Source: Acidimicrobiaceae bacterium (GTDB lineage Bacteria > Actinomycetota > Acidimicrobiia > Acidimicrobiales > Palsa-688). From it: DNA of 7,077 nucleotides. The notes under the pieces are model-generated. The model saw only the letters and a program-made list of their open reading frames with translations. It ran no database searches and had not been told where the DNA came from. Location of the stretch: positions 26,232-33,308 of the forward strand of contig PMHU01000204.1 in the NCBI GenBank assembly GCA_003156795.1, read 5' to 3'. Made by a program: the position numbers and the translations under genes. Positions 1 through 5,760 of this stretch are shown piece after piece; position 1 is the first letter of the stretch, and the number at the start of each line of letters is the position of its first letter.

Positions 1-483
1 TGGTGCATGGGTTTCCACCCAGAAGGCGTCGGCAAGGGTCATACCGTCTCTGGGAACCGTCTCGCAAAGCAAGCCCACGTTCGCAACGGAACGGTGCACC
101 AGATTCTCGTTTACGACGGCGATGAATGCGTCGGCTGGTGCCAGTACGGGCCGCCGGAGGAGCTTCCGAACATCAACAACCCGAAAACCTATGCCAAGGG
201 CCTGGCCGAGCTGCCCGACTGGCGGATCGGTTGCATCTTCACTGGAAGCGGGCACCGGCGCAGTGGGGTTGCACGGGCCGCCCTCGGCGCCGCGCTGACC
301 GCCATCCACGATGCTGGAGGCGGGCTCGTCGAGGCCTACCCCGAGCAAGTCGAGGAGCGCGCCCCTCAGCGCGGTGCGTATTTCCATACAGGGCCGGCCG
401 ACCTGTTCGAGGAGCTCGGCTTCGAGCGAGACCGGAAGATAGCGAAGTGGCGGTGGGTGATGCGGCTGCGAATCCAGTCGTAA
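1..483 (+). CDS. GNAT-family N-acetyltransferase, 5' end missing
   Basis: The frame is open from base 1 (Trp-Cys-Met...) to TAA at 481-483, so the true start lies upstream. The ATG at position 7 is probably internal, because Trp-Cys-Met before it reads like part of the protein and no ribosome binding site can be judged. About 160 residues are visible; GNAT enzymes of this kind are usually nearer 190-200. Visible marks are a central strand with VGWCQYGP, then the acetyl-CoA loop RRSGVA followed by a long helix (motif A), and a C-terminal LFEELGFE (motif B) ending in a basic beta strand. GNAT enzymes move acetyl from acetyl-CoA to an amine; the acceptor cannot be read from the sequence. The protein looks cytosolic, with no signal peptide or membrane segment. 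It converges on the repeat-protein gene across a 187-bp gap. Confidence 0.85.
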   Translation, partial: WCMGFHPEGVGKGHTVSGNRLAKQAHVRNGTVHQILVYDGDECVGWCQYGPPEELPNINNPKTYAKGLAELPDWRIGCIFTGSGHRRSGVARAALGAALTAIHDAGGGLVEAYPEQVEERAPQRGAYFHTGPADLFEELGFERDRKIAKWRWVMRLRIQS

Positions 484-512
484 CCGAGTCCTGCAATCCA
501 TTGCCACGGTGG

Positions 513-535
513 GTGACAGCCTCGAAAGGGCTCAC
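513..535 (+). terminator. Weak hairpin after the acetyltransferase gene
   Basis: GTGA-(CA)-GCC pairs with GGC-TCAC around a short A-rich loop, giving 7 bp with a 2-nt bulge, 30 nt after the stop codon. No T-run follows. It could be a weak or Rho-assisted terminator between two convergent genes, or chance. The rest of 484-670 holds nothing else that I can support. Confidence 0.25.
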
Positions 536-670
536 ACGGCTACCGGCCGCCCCCTCTGCGACCGGTCGAAGTTCGTACCACCACTCCTGCTTTTCACGCA
601 AAGCCGGACTGGGGGTGGACGACCGAATCGCTGCAGGTTGCGAGTGGATCGCATTTGCTATGCCTTGGCG

Positions 671-1753
671 TCAGGTCTCCGGGGAGATGCTGACGACGCT
701 GTTGTTGCCCGGGCTGGTGCACCAGAGCGCGTTATCAGGACCCGAAGTGATGTCGTCGACATGGCGGGTTCCCGCCTCGGTGTACATCGTGATCTGTCCG
801 GAGGTGGTGATCCGTCCGATTCTCTCACTTTTGTGGTCGGTGAACCACAGCGCACCGTCGGGCCCAACCGTGATCGCGTTTGGCTCGTCGATTCCATGCT
901 TCGTGTAGCTGGTGACGACGCCGTCGGTCGTGATCCTTCCGATGCTGTTGTTCCCGTTAGTAAACCAGAGGGCTCCGTCGGGGCCTGCGGTGATCGCAGT
1001 GGGGCTAGCGATGCCGGTGCCCGAGTAGTCCGTGACCGTCCCCGAAGTAGTGATCCTTCCGATGCCGTCGATCCCGTTGGTAAACCAGAGGGCTCCGTCG
1101 GAGCCGGCTGCGATTCCGAGTGTGTCGTTGAACCCCTCGCCGTTGTAGATGGTGACGGCGCCAGAGGTAGTTATCCTGCCGACACCATGCGAAGCCGGAT
1201 CGGTGAACCAAAGTGAACCATCGGGACCTGCGGTGATCTCTTTCGGATCGATGACCCCGTTCGCTGTGAAGTCCGCAACAGAGCCGGACGTCGTGATCCT
1301 TCCGATACTGCTATTTCCGTCGTTGGTAAACCAGAGTGCCCCGTCTGGTCCCGTCGTGATCCCGTAGGGTTCGTCGATGCCGGGGCCGGTGAAGGTCGTC
1401 GTCGTTCCGGATGCGGTCATCTGGCTGATGCTGTTCCCAGCGTAGTTGGTGACCCACAGTGCTCCGTCAGGCCCGACTGTGATACCGGATGAATCGTCGA
1501 ACCCGGGTCCTAAAAACGAGGCGAGCGCCCCCGAAGTGGTCAGTTGTCCGATGGCGTCTGTCCCGTAGGACGCGAACCACAGCGCAGCGTCAGGTCCTGA
1601 TGTGATACCTCGCAACATTCCTCCGAGGCCGGTCGCGGTGTAGGCCGTCACGACGCCTGATGTCGTTATTCGATCGATGTTGCCATCGGCTGAGACATCA
1701 CTACCGCTGGTCAACCACAGGGCTCCGTCGGATCCTGTCGTGATGCTTTGAGG
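671..1753 (-). pseudogene. Vgb-like beta-propeller protein, C-terminal part (repeats 6-14) beyond an in-frame stop
   Basis: This is the same reading frame as the upstream half (1754-2668), separated only by one TGA at 1754-1756; it ends at its own TGA at 671-673. It carries nine blades of about 40-44 residues with the pattern x-G-I-T-x-GPDGALWFTN-x(4)-IGRITTSG-x-V-x-x-Y/F-T. It has no usable start: the first start-like codon is a TTG at 1712-1714 lying inside a conserved repeat (LWLTSGSD), with no ribosome binding site and no signal peptide. It is therefore best read as the second half of one 665-codon gene and not as a separate gene. Automatic pipelines would probably label it virginiamycin B lyase. 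However, the glutamate after WFT and the histidine-containing PHGI motif of true Vgb enzymes are absent, so the lyase reaction is unlikely. Confidence 0.8.
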
Positions 1754-1756
1754 TCA
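1754..1756 (-). other. In-frame TGA between propeller repeats 5 and 6
   Basis: It is codon 305 counted from the ATG at 2668. The repeat aligns without gaps across it: YT-A-S-T-I-Y-stop-P-Q-SIT against YT-K-H-G-I-D-E-P-N-AIT of repeats 12/13. The interrupted column is variable in other blades (Gly, Glu, Asp or Ser), so a single change such as GGA to TGA explains it. The following base is C, giving UGAC, a stop context known for leakiness. Other genes here also end in TGA, so it is not reassigned throughout the genome. Confidence 0.9.
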
Positions 1757-2668
1757 GTAGATCGTGGATGCCGTGTATTCCGTTAGGGCACCCGAGGTAG
1801 TCATCCGCCCGACGCTGCTACTTGGGGTGTTGACGAACCAAAGGGCTCCATCCGGACCGGCCGTTATCCCCGTAGGTCCCGCGATTCCCGTTCCAGTGAA
1901 ACGCGTGACCGTACCTGAGGTCGTTATCTGCCCGATGCTGGCCTGCTGGTATCCGTAGTCGCCGTCGTTGGTGAACCACAGGTTTCCGTCAGGTCCGACC
2001 GTGATCTGCTGGGGCGAGTTGATCAACTCTCCGGAGAATATAGTCACCATGCCGCTGGTGGTGATGCGGCCGATGCCTCCGCCGACCATCGTGAACCAGA
2101 GTGCACCGTCGGGACCTGACGTGATCCCTCGGGAGGCGTAGGCCGTCCCACCCAGTGCAAAGTTGGTCACCTGTCCGGATGGAGTTATCCGTCCGATACT
2201 TCCGTTCTCAAAGTTCGTAAACCACAGCGCACCGTCGGGTCCTGATGTGATCCCTTCAGGTCCGTCGATACCCACTCCCCCGTAGTTGATGTTGGCACCC
2301 GAGGTGGTCATACGCCCGATCGTGTCGTTCTTATAGTTCGTGAACCACAGCGCTCCATTCGGACCATCCGTAATGCCGTCCGGTTCATCAACCCCGTAAT
2401 AGAATGTCGATGGTAGCGACATCGATGCAGGACTATCCTCAGTCCGCGCCGCGCCAGTGACCTTTGTAGCTCTGAAGACACGAACGGCGGCTCGAGCCGT
2501 TTGCGCCGCAGCAAAACCGGAGCGGACCGAAGCCCTAGTGCTTCCAACGCTGACGGACGCGTCGCGCCTTACCGACGCAGACGAGGCCATGCCCCACGGT
2601 CCCCCGGCCAAGAACAGAGCCAGCACCGACGCAGCAACCCCCCTACGAACAGCACCCCCGACACTCAT
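1754..2668 (-). CDS. Secreted Vgb-like beta-propeller protein, N-terminal part (signal peptide plus repeats 1-5)
   Basis: The start is ATG at 2666-2668. The frame stays open upstream to a GTG at 2756-2758, but the shorter start places a typical signal peptide first (MSVGGAVRRG, then a hydrophobic core to GGPWGMASSA) and has a purine-rich GGGGAA 5 nt upstream. An Ala/Arg/Ser-rich linker of about 60 residues follows, then blades of the form GPDGALWFTN...SIGRITTSG. Five blades are completed before the TGA at 1754-1756 (304 aa). Seven-bladed propellers of this kind close into a ring, so a five-blade product would probably be open or unstable. With the continuation to 671 the total is 14 blades, enough for two seven-bladed rings. 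It is likely exported by the general secretory route and acts outside the cell or at the wall; the ligand is unknown. The repeats are close to identical in DNA, so recombination and assembly error are both possible. Confidence 0.8.
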   Translation of the reverse strand: MSVGGAVRRGVAASVLALFLAGGPWGMASSASVRRDASVSVGSTRASVRSGFAAAQTARAAVRVFRATKVTGAARTEDSPASMSLPSTFYYGVDEPDGITDGPNGALWFTNYKNDTIGRMTTSGANINYGGVGIDGPEGITSGPDGALWFTNFENGSIGRITPSGQVTNFALGGTAYASRGITSGPDGALWFTMVGGGIGRITTSGMVTIFSGELINSPQQITVGPDGNLWFTNDGDYGYQQASIGQITTSGTVTRFTGTGIAGPTGITAGPDGALWFVNTPSSSVGRMTTSGALTEYTASTIY

Positions 2669-2713
2669 GCCCGTTCCCCGTTCCCAACCGCGAAGGCTGA
2701 CGTCGCGAAGGTA
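2669..2713 (-). promoter_or_regulatory. Candidate -10 box and ribosome binding site of the propeller gene
   Basis: On the minus strand TACCTT (plus 2708-2713) fits the actinobacterial -10 pattern TANNNT. Transcription would start near 2701 and give a leader of about 33 nt containing GGGGAA (2674-2679), 5 nt before the ATG. No convincing -35 box is visible. This is inference from pattern only. Confidence 0.35.
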
Positions 2714-2876
2714 GCACCAGGCACGGACCCAAGCTCCCACCCGTGGCCCCGAACGCACCTCATAGACGCCGCTAGCAGCCCAAGGCCATTCCCCCTCTCA
2801 AATCCAAACAGAACGCCACATCGGGAAACCAAAATGACTGCGACAAGCACCGTTTCAGAAAGCGCCTAGCGACGGG

Positions 2877-2898
2877 ACTGGCTCCAGCCAACGGCGAG
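2877..2898 (+). repeat. Dispersed 22-bp repeat, copy 1
   Basis: ACTGGCTCCAGCCAA followed by CGGCGAG. The copy at 6788-6809 differs only at two adjacent bases (CG here, TT there). The core TGGCT-CC-AGCCA is a short perfect dyad. Weaker similarity continues for about another 20 bp. This copy runs directly into the hairpin at 2895-2921. Confidence 0.6.
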
Positions 2899-2921
2899 CG
2901 CGTCTCGAAACTTCGCGCTCG
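2895..2921 (-). terminator. Strong GC-rich hairpin downstream of the 2956-3807 gene
   Basis: Arms CGAGCGCG (2895-2902) and CGCGCTCG (2914-2921) pair perfectly over 8 bp around an 11-nt loop, 34 nt after the stop codon of the minus-strand gene. No T-tract follows, which is common for hairpin terminators in high-GC actinobacteria. It probably separates that gene from the propeller gene, which lies next on the same strand. The remainder of 2714-2955 shows no gene. Confidence 0.5.
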
Positions 2922-2955
2922 GCGAGGCCCGGCGTCTCCGCACGTTGCGGGTACG

Positions 2956-3807
2956 TCAGGAACTGGGCGGCATGGCTGAAGGGTTCGGCTTTGCCACGGA
3001 CCGCCGCTTCCGTCTTTCGCTCAAGCTCCACGCTGAGATCGCTGAGGCCACCAGGACTCCAGCAACGCCTAGGAGTCGATATGCGACGGCGAACGGTGAG
3101 AGGGCGAATGCAACCATGCCCACGCCGCCAAGGACGAACGACAACGGCACAACCAGCCCGATACCGAGCGCCACTTCCTCCACGGTCTCCTGATTGGGGT
3201 GGTCAACTTCGAACTCGAGCCGCGGAGGGACCAACTCCGGCCGAGTCTCCAGCAGATTTTCAATGTCATGAGCCGTGACCAGCTCGAAGTCAGCTCCGGC
3301 TAGACGGCAGAGCTGTTCCAGGCAGTCCGGTTGAAACGGCGAAAGAACGTTGGAAGTGTCGACTCGATAGATCACTTCGTCTGACTCGTTCTCGGCCACC
3401 ACGAAGTGATCTCCCCGGCTCAGATACCCGACCGGGCGCCGCTCGACGTCCACCCAGACCAGCTTGTTTACCCGAGGAAGACTCGACGTGTGCCAGTCAG
3501 GCGAGCCTGGGGTGGCGCAGCACAGATGGTCTGCCCCATTGATAAGCGTGAGGCCGCTCGAGTTCAACAGGATCATCCTCGACTCACGATGAACGTGGCC
3601 CGACACCAACGTCACGTCCTCCCCTGGGGTTAGGACATAGGTTGAGTCGGGCGGACACGGAGCAAGGTCGGGCAACCGATCTTCAGCGACTGCTCTCTCA
3701 ATCTCGTCGGGACTCCTGTCGGCGATGTGAAGCGGATCCCGGTCAACAGTCTGCTCTGGTTCAACCCGGGCATTGAAAACCGGAAAGGTCGAGGACTGAT
3801 CTGACAC
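2956..3807 (-). CDS. Unrecognised protein with a C-terminal two-helix membrane anchor
   Basis: 283 aa from GTG at 3807 to TGA at 2956-2958. The frame continues upstream to 4119, but that extension translates the 41-bp non-coding repeat array, so it is rejected. A CATAAT box 6 nt before the GTG fits a leaderless start. Residues 1-205 are hydrophilic and presumably a folded cytosolic domain containing GHVH (70-73), a Cys-Cys pair (96-97), Cys162 and Cys167. Residues about 212-236 and 238-260 are two adjacent membrane helices, and a very basic tail (SERRKRRS) follows. By the positive-inside rule both ends should face the cytoplasm. GHVH followed by ING about 15 residues later faintly recalls the end of metallophosphoesterases, but the earlier GD and GNHD motifs are missing, so I assign no function. 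It stands alone on its strand. Confidence 0.75.
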   Translation of the reverse strand: MSDQSSTFPVFNARVEPEQTVDRDPLHIADRSPDEIERAVAEDRLPDLAPCPPDSTYVLTPGEDVTLVSGHVHRESRMILLNSSGLTLINGADHLCCATPGSPDWHTSSLPRVNKLVWVDVERRPVGYLSRGDHFVVAENESDEVIYRVDTSNVLSPFQPDCLEQLCRLAGADFELVTAHDIENLLETRPELVPPRLEFEVDHPNQETVEEVALGIGLVVPLSFVLGGVGMVAFALSPFAVAYRLLGVAGVLVASAISAWSLSERRKRRSVAKPNPSAMPPSS

Positions 3808-3813
3808 GACACC

Positions 3814-3819
3814 ATTATG
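3814..3819 (-). promoter_or_regulatory. Candidate leaderless -10 box (CATAAT)
   Basis: On the minus strand CATAAT is followed by 6 nt and then the GTG at 3807, the spacing expected if transcription begins at the start codon. No ribosome binding site precedes the GTG and no -35 box is visible. It supports the chosen start of the 2956-3807 gene. Confidence 0.45.
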
Positions 3820-3932
3820 TGGCCAAGGATCAGCCGATCTGCGGCGCACTCCTCGTAACCACGCAACCGCGGAAACCGCCAGGCCTTCACGTGAGGCTGC
3901 TTCAAGACGCCACCCACCCCATCTCGACTCTG

Positions 3933-4067
3933 CTCGTCCACAGGACCCAAGCCCACGAGTCCTCCCGTGAAGACTCGTCCACAGGACCCAAGCCCACGAG
4001 TCCTCCCGTGAAGACTCGTCCACAGGGCCCAAGCCCACGAGTCCTCCCGTGAAGACTCGTCCACAGG
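3933..4067. repeat. 41-bp tandem repeat array, 3.3 copies, each with a stem-loop
   Basis: Units begin with GTCCACAGG at 3936, 3977, 4018 and 4059, an exact 41-bp period. Units 1 and 2 are identical, unit 3 has one A-to-G change (GGACCC to GGGCCC), and unit 4 stops after GTCCACAGG. Each full unit holds a stem-loop with arms CGAGTCCTC and GAAGACTCG around CCGT (8 of 9 pairs; 3956-3977, 3997-4018, 4038-4059). A smaller stem, GTCC-ACA-GGAC, is lost in unit 3 by its substitution. Because 41 is not a multiple of three, the array cannot encode a repeated peptide. The units are directly adjacent with no spacers, so it is not CRISPR. It lies 126 bp upstream of the 2956-3807 gene start. Confidence 0.9.
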
Positions 4068-4109
4068 CGCGTAAGGCCGAGTGTGGCGTCCCTCGCGATC
4101 GTGCGCCTC

Positions 4110-4143
4110 TGCCAGACATAGGGCCAGACGGGATGGTCTGGCA
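4110..4143. promoter_or_regulatory. Three-copy palindromic heptamer, GCCAGAC/GTCTGGC
   Basis: GCCAGAC occurs at 4111-4117 and 4123-4129 and its reverse complement GTCTGGC at 4136-4142. The second copy and the last form a perfect 7-bp hairpin with a 6-nt loop. The first copy can replace it, extended to 8 bp with an 18-nt loop. This could be an operator with repeated half-sites, or two mutually exclusive RNA stems. There is no T-run on either side. Confidence 0.4.
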
Positions 4144-4186
4144 CTATCTCGTCCGTGGCCCCTGTTCGGTTGGAATCGAATGGTGA

Positions 4187-4396
4187 CGGTCGGCCGATCT
4201 AGGTACCCATGGCCGGGTCCAAAATGGCCCGGGCAACGAAAGAGCGGCTGAGGCGTTCGCTGGCTTTCCCGAGCGGATCATCGAGCTATGGAAGCGGAGG
4301 ATCGGCAGTGAGCTGAGCGCGGCGGAGGAGGATGAACTTCGCCTTCTCACCGAGATTCTTGGCAGATCCGCACCCGAACTGCTTCCTGCGGACTGA
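4187..4396 (+). pseudogene. 3' remnant of an unrecognised plus-strand gene
   Basis: The frame is open from after TGA 4184-4186 to TGA 4394-4396 but contains no ATG, GTG or TTG. From about 4235 it reads like real protein: NERAAEAFAGFPERII, then ELWKRRIGSELSAAEEDE, then LRLLTEILGRSAPELLPAD. This is amphipathic, Glu/Leu-rich and helical, with about 70% GC at third positions. Two ATGs just upstream (4209, 4224) lie in another frame (MAGSKMARATKERLRR) that soon stops, which would fit a frameshift in the first third of a small gene. The minus-strand translation of the same stretch is Ser-rich and looks like an antisense shadow. The family is not recognised. Intact short genes with an unusual start remain possible. 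Confidence 0.35.
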
Positions 4397-4433
4397 GAGC
4401 GCCGATCGATGCCGACTCGGTATCCGGCCTGGC

Positions 4434-4979
4434 TCAAAACGACCAGCAGCCGTTGTTCCAAATGCTCTGAGCGTGCCACCAGATCATGTAACCGAGCCCG
4501 GCGTCAGCGACGAGAACAACGGACCCGGCCACCACTGCCACCACCGCCGCGGCCTTTATCGCGGCCCCCGTCGAGCCGCGACGGCGGGAAACGTAGAAGC
4601 AGACCCCAGCAACCACTACGCCAATGGCACCTACCACCGGCCCGAGTGCCTCCACGTCCACGAAGCGCACCCCGCCCGGTGGGCAGGCTTGACGGGTGGT
4701 CAGATCCCAGATGGACAAGGCAACGCAAAGTGCCGAGGCCACGAGCGCGACGGCGCCGGCCACCGCAGCTAGTGAGCGTCCGGGCGGGGCTGTGGTAGCG
4801 GGGAACACGACAGGCACTACCAGCAAGGTAACTACTGTCGCCGCTGGGCTGCGTTCACCGTCCATAGGGGACAGATCCCATTCCGTCACCGCCCACCCAC
4901 GATCAGTCCCGACCGACACCAACCTGGCGAGTATGCGCTCGTGGACTCCTCGGTGGGCCCGCTCGCGACCGAGATTCAT
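4434..4979 (-). CDS. Unrecognised four-helix membrane protein
   Basis: 181 aa from ATG at 4979 to TGA at 4434-4436. A charged N-terminal stretch (residues 1-45, MNLGRERAHR...) precedes about four membrane helices at roughly 46-62, 70-90, 111-130 and 140-167. A basic loop SRRRGS (131-136) lies between helices 3 and 4, and the end is Trp-rich (IWWHAQSIWNNGCWSF). A later ATG at 4865 (MDGERSP) would drop the charged leader. Neither start has a good ribosome binding site, and I keep the longer one because it still leaves a 75-bp divergent promoter region. The Ala/Val-rich helices and single charged loop give no hint of a transport or catalytic role. It lies back to back with another small membrane protein at 5055. 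Confidence 0.7.
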   Translation of the reverse strand: MNLGRERAHRGVHERILARLVSVGTDRGWAVTEWDLSPMDGERSPAATVVTLLVVPVVFPATTAPPGRSLAAVAGAVALVASALCVALSIWDLTTRQACPPGGVRFVDVEALGPVVGAIGVVVAGVCFYVSRRRGSTGAAIKAAAVVAVVAGSVVLVADAGLGYMIWWHAQSIWNNGCWSF

Positions 4980-5054
4980 TGCTCTGCGAGTTCCTACCCG
5001 GGTCTGGCCGACGTCGCGAGGGCAGACCGCGGTGGGAGTGGAATACTTGGAGCT

Positions 5055-5333
5055 GTGTTGGAGAGGGATACCAAGGGCTACTGGCGGTCCGCCGACGGCC
5101 CCAGCCTCGCCGCCGTGCTGGCATCCCTCGGCGCAATCGGGTCGTACGTCTTTCTGGTCGTCTACGAAGGGTGGGCCAGGGGCTCTGCCGCCATGTTGGG
5201 TTCCTTGGGTGGCTACGGAATAGTCCGCCTGGCGAGGTGGCGGTTCCCTGATACATACCGACTTATCACCGTTGCGATGGCGGTTCTCATCTTCTTGGCC
5301 CTCGTGCTGTGGATCGGCGCTGCGGTCATCTAA
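5055..5333 (+). CDS. Small unrecognised membrane protein
   Basis: 92 aa ending at TAA 5331-5333. The start is uncertain between GTG 5055 (AATACT seven nt upstream would suit a leaderless transcript) and TTG 5058 (GGAG five nt upstream would suit ribosome binding). A longer frame from GTG 4941 overlaps the divergent gene and is not favoured. The protein has a short charged N-terminus (MLERDTKGYWRSADGPS), a hydrophobic helix at about 17-38, a weaker Gly/Ala-rich one at 43-61, the basic segment RLARWRFPDTYR, and a very hydrophobic C-terminal helix at about 70-91. It is likely an inner-membrane protein of two or three spans. The divergent partner is also a membrane protein of unknown function, so shared control is possible. 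Confidence 0.65.
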   Translation: MLERDTKGYWRSADGPSLAAVLASLGAIGSYVFLVVYEGWARGSAAMLGSLGGYGIVRLARWRFPDTYRLITVAMAVLIFLALVLWIGAAVI

Positions 5334-5427
5334 CAGAGCAGAAACGAAGCTCTAGCGATTCCTAGACCGATGGAGCGCGTATAGCCGAATCGACGTCGAT
5401 ACTTTATCCGACCAGCGATCTCGACGA

Positions 5428-5445
5428 CCGCGCGTTCTGGCGCGG
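5428..5445. terminator. Perfect GC hairpin in the 5334-5536 gap
   Basis: CCGCGC and GCGCGG pair over 6 bp around the 6-nt loop GTTCTG, about 95 nt after the stop of the 5055-5333 gene. A smaller stem AGAGC/GCTCT lies at 5335-5353, directly after that stop. Neither is followed by Ts. No coding sequence is apparent in 5334-5559. Confidence 0.3.
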
Positions 5446-5536
5446 CCAAGACGGGACGGGAGACCACAGGTAATCCTCGCCGGTAACTACCCCATGGATC
5501 ACCTCTAGAGCTGCCGATTACCGGAACGCAGTCACA

Positions 5537-5556
5537 GGTCAGCGCGTAGGCTGACC
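5537..5556 (+). promoter_or_regulatory. Leaderless promoter with an overlapping perfect dyad
   Basis: TAGGCT (5547-5552) matches TANNNT and is followed by exactly 7 nt before GTG 5560, the standard geometry of a leaderless actinobacterial transcript. No clear -35 is present at 16-18 nt. GGTCAGC (5537-5543) and GCTGACC (5550-5556) form a perfect 7-bp inverted repeat across the -10 box. A protein bound there would block transcription, or the dyad may be incidental. Confidence 0.6.
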
Positions 5557-5559
5557 GTC

Positions 5560-5760
5560 GTGGGGAACGACGCGGCGCCGATGGGCTCGGGCCAGGTTGA
5601 GTGGCTGGTGGTGTGGGGTCAGCCCGGACGGTCCGATTGGAGGGTTAAGCGGATATTAGCTTTTGACGACGAAGAGGCGCTGGTCCGCGCACGCGAACTC
5701 CACCATGAGTTGGGGAACCCCACGGCGGCGTTCCTGGCCCACCCGTCCACTGCGCCATGA
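5560..5760 (+). CDS. Small unrecognised soluble protein (66 aa)
   Basis: GTG 5560 to TGA 5758-5760. The GTG is chosen because it sits at the leaderless transcription start predicted from the TAGGCT box. An ATG at 5581 would give 59 aa, but without a ribosome binding site. Sequence marks are a hydrophobic strand (VEWLVVWGQ), a basic turn (RSDWRVKRI), then LAFDDEEALVRARELHHELG, a clear amphipathic helix, and AAFLAHPSTAP. The beta-beta-alpha look resembles small ligand- or partner-binding proteins, but I recognise no family. No membrane segment or signal peptide is present. Its last 116 bp lie antisense to the degraded tail of the DUF998 frame, which supports this strand being the coding one there. 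Confidence 0.65.
   Translation: MGNDAAPMGSGQVEWLVVWGQPGRSDWRVKRILAFDDEEALVRARELHHELGNPTAAFLAHPSTAP

Noticed and set aside
239..908. Plus- and minus-strand frames over the acetyltransferase and the propeller 3' end
   Set aside because: They are Arg/Ser/Pro-rich shadows of genes with clear family motifs on the other frames.
1754..1756. Selenocysteine or a reassigned TGA codon
   Set aside because: The interrupted column is Gly/Glu/Asp/Ser in other repeats and never Cys, no SECIS-like stem is apparent just after it, and several genes here end in TGA.
3933..4067. CRISPR array
   Set aside because: Units abut directly with no unique spacers, and no cas-like genes are nearby.
3808..4119. N-terminal extension of the 2956-3807 protein up to 4119
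   Set aside because: It translates the 41-bp repeat array, where the frame changes from unit to unit; the GTG at 3807 with CATAAT upstream is better.
4144..4479. 111-residue minus-strand frame
   Set aside because: Ser-rich antisense composition over the more coding-like plus-strand remnant; no homology signal seen.
4941..5054. Longer start (GTG 4941) for the 5055-5333 protein
   Set aside because: It would overlap the 5' end of the divergent gene, and its extra residues show no membrane or domain signal.
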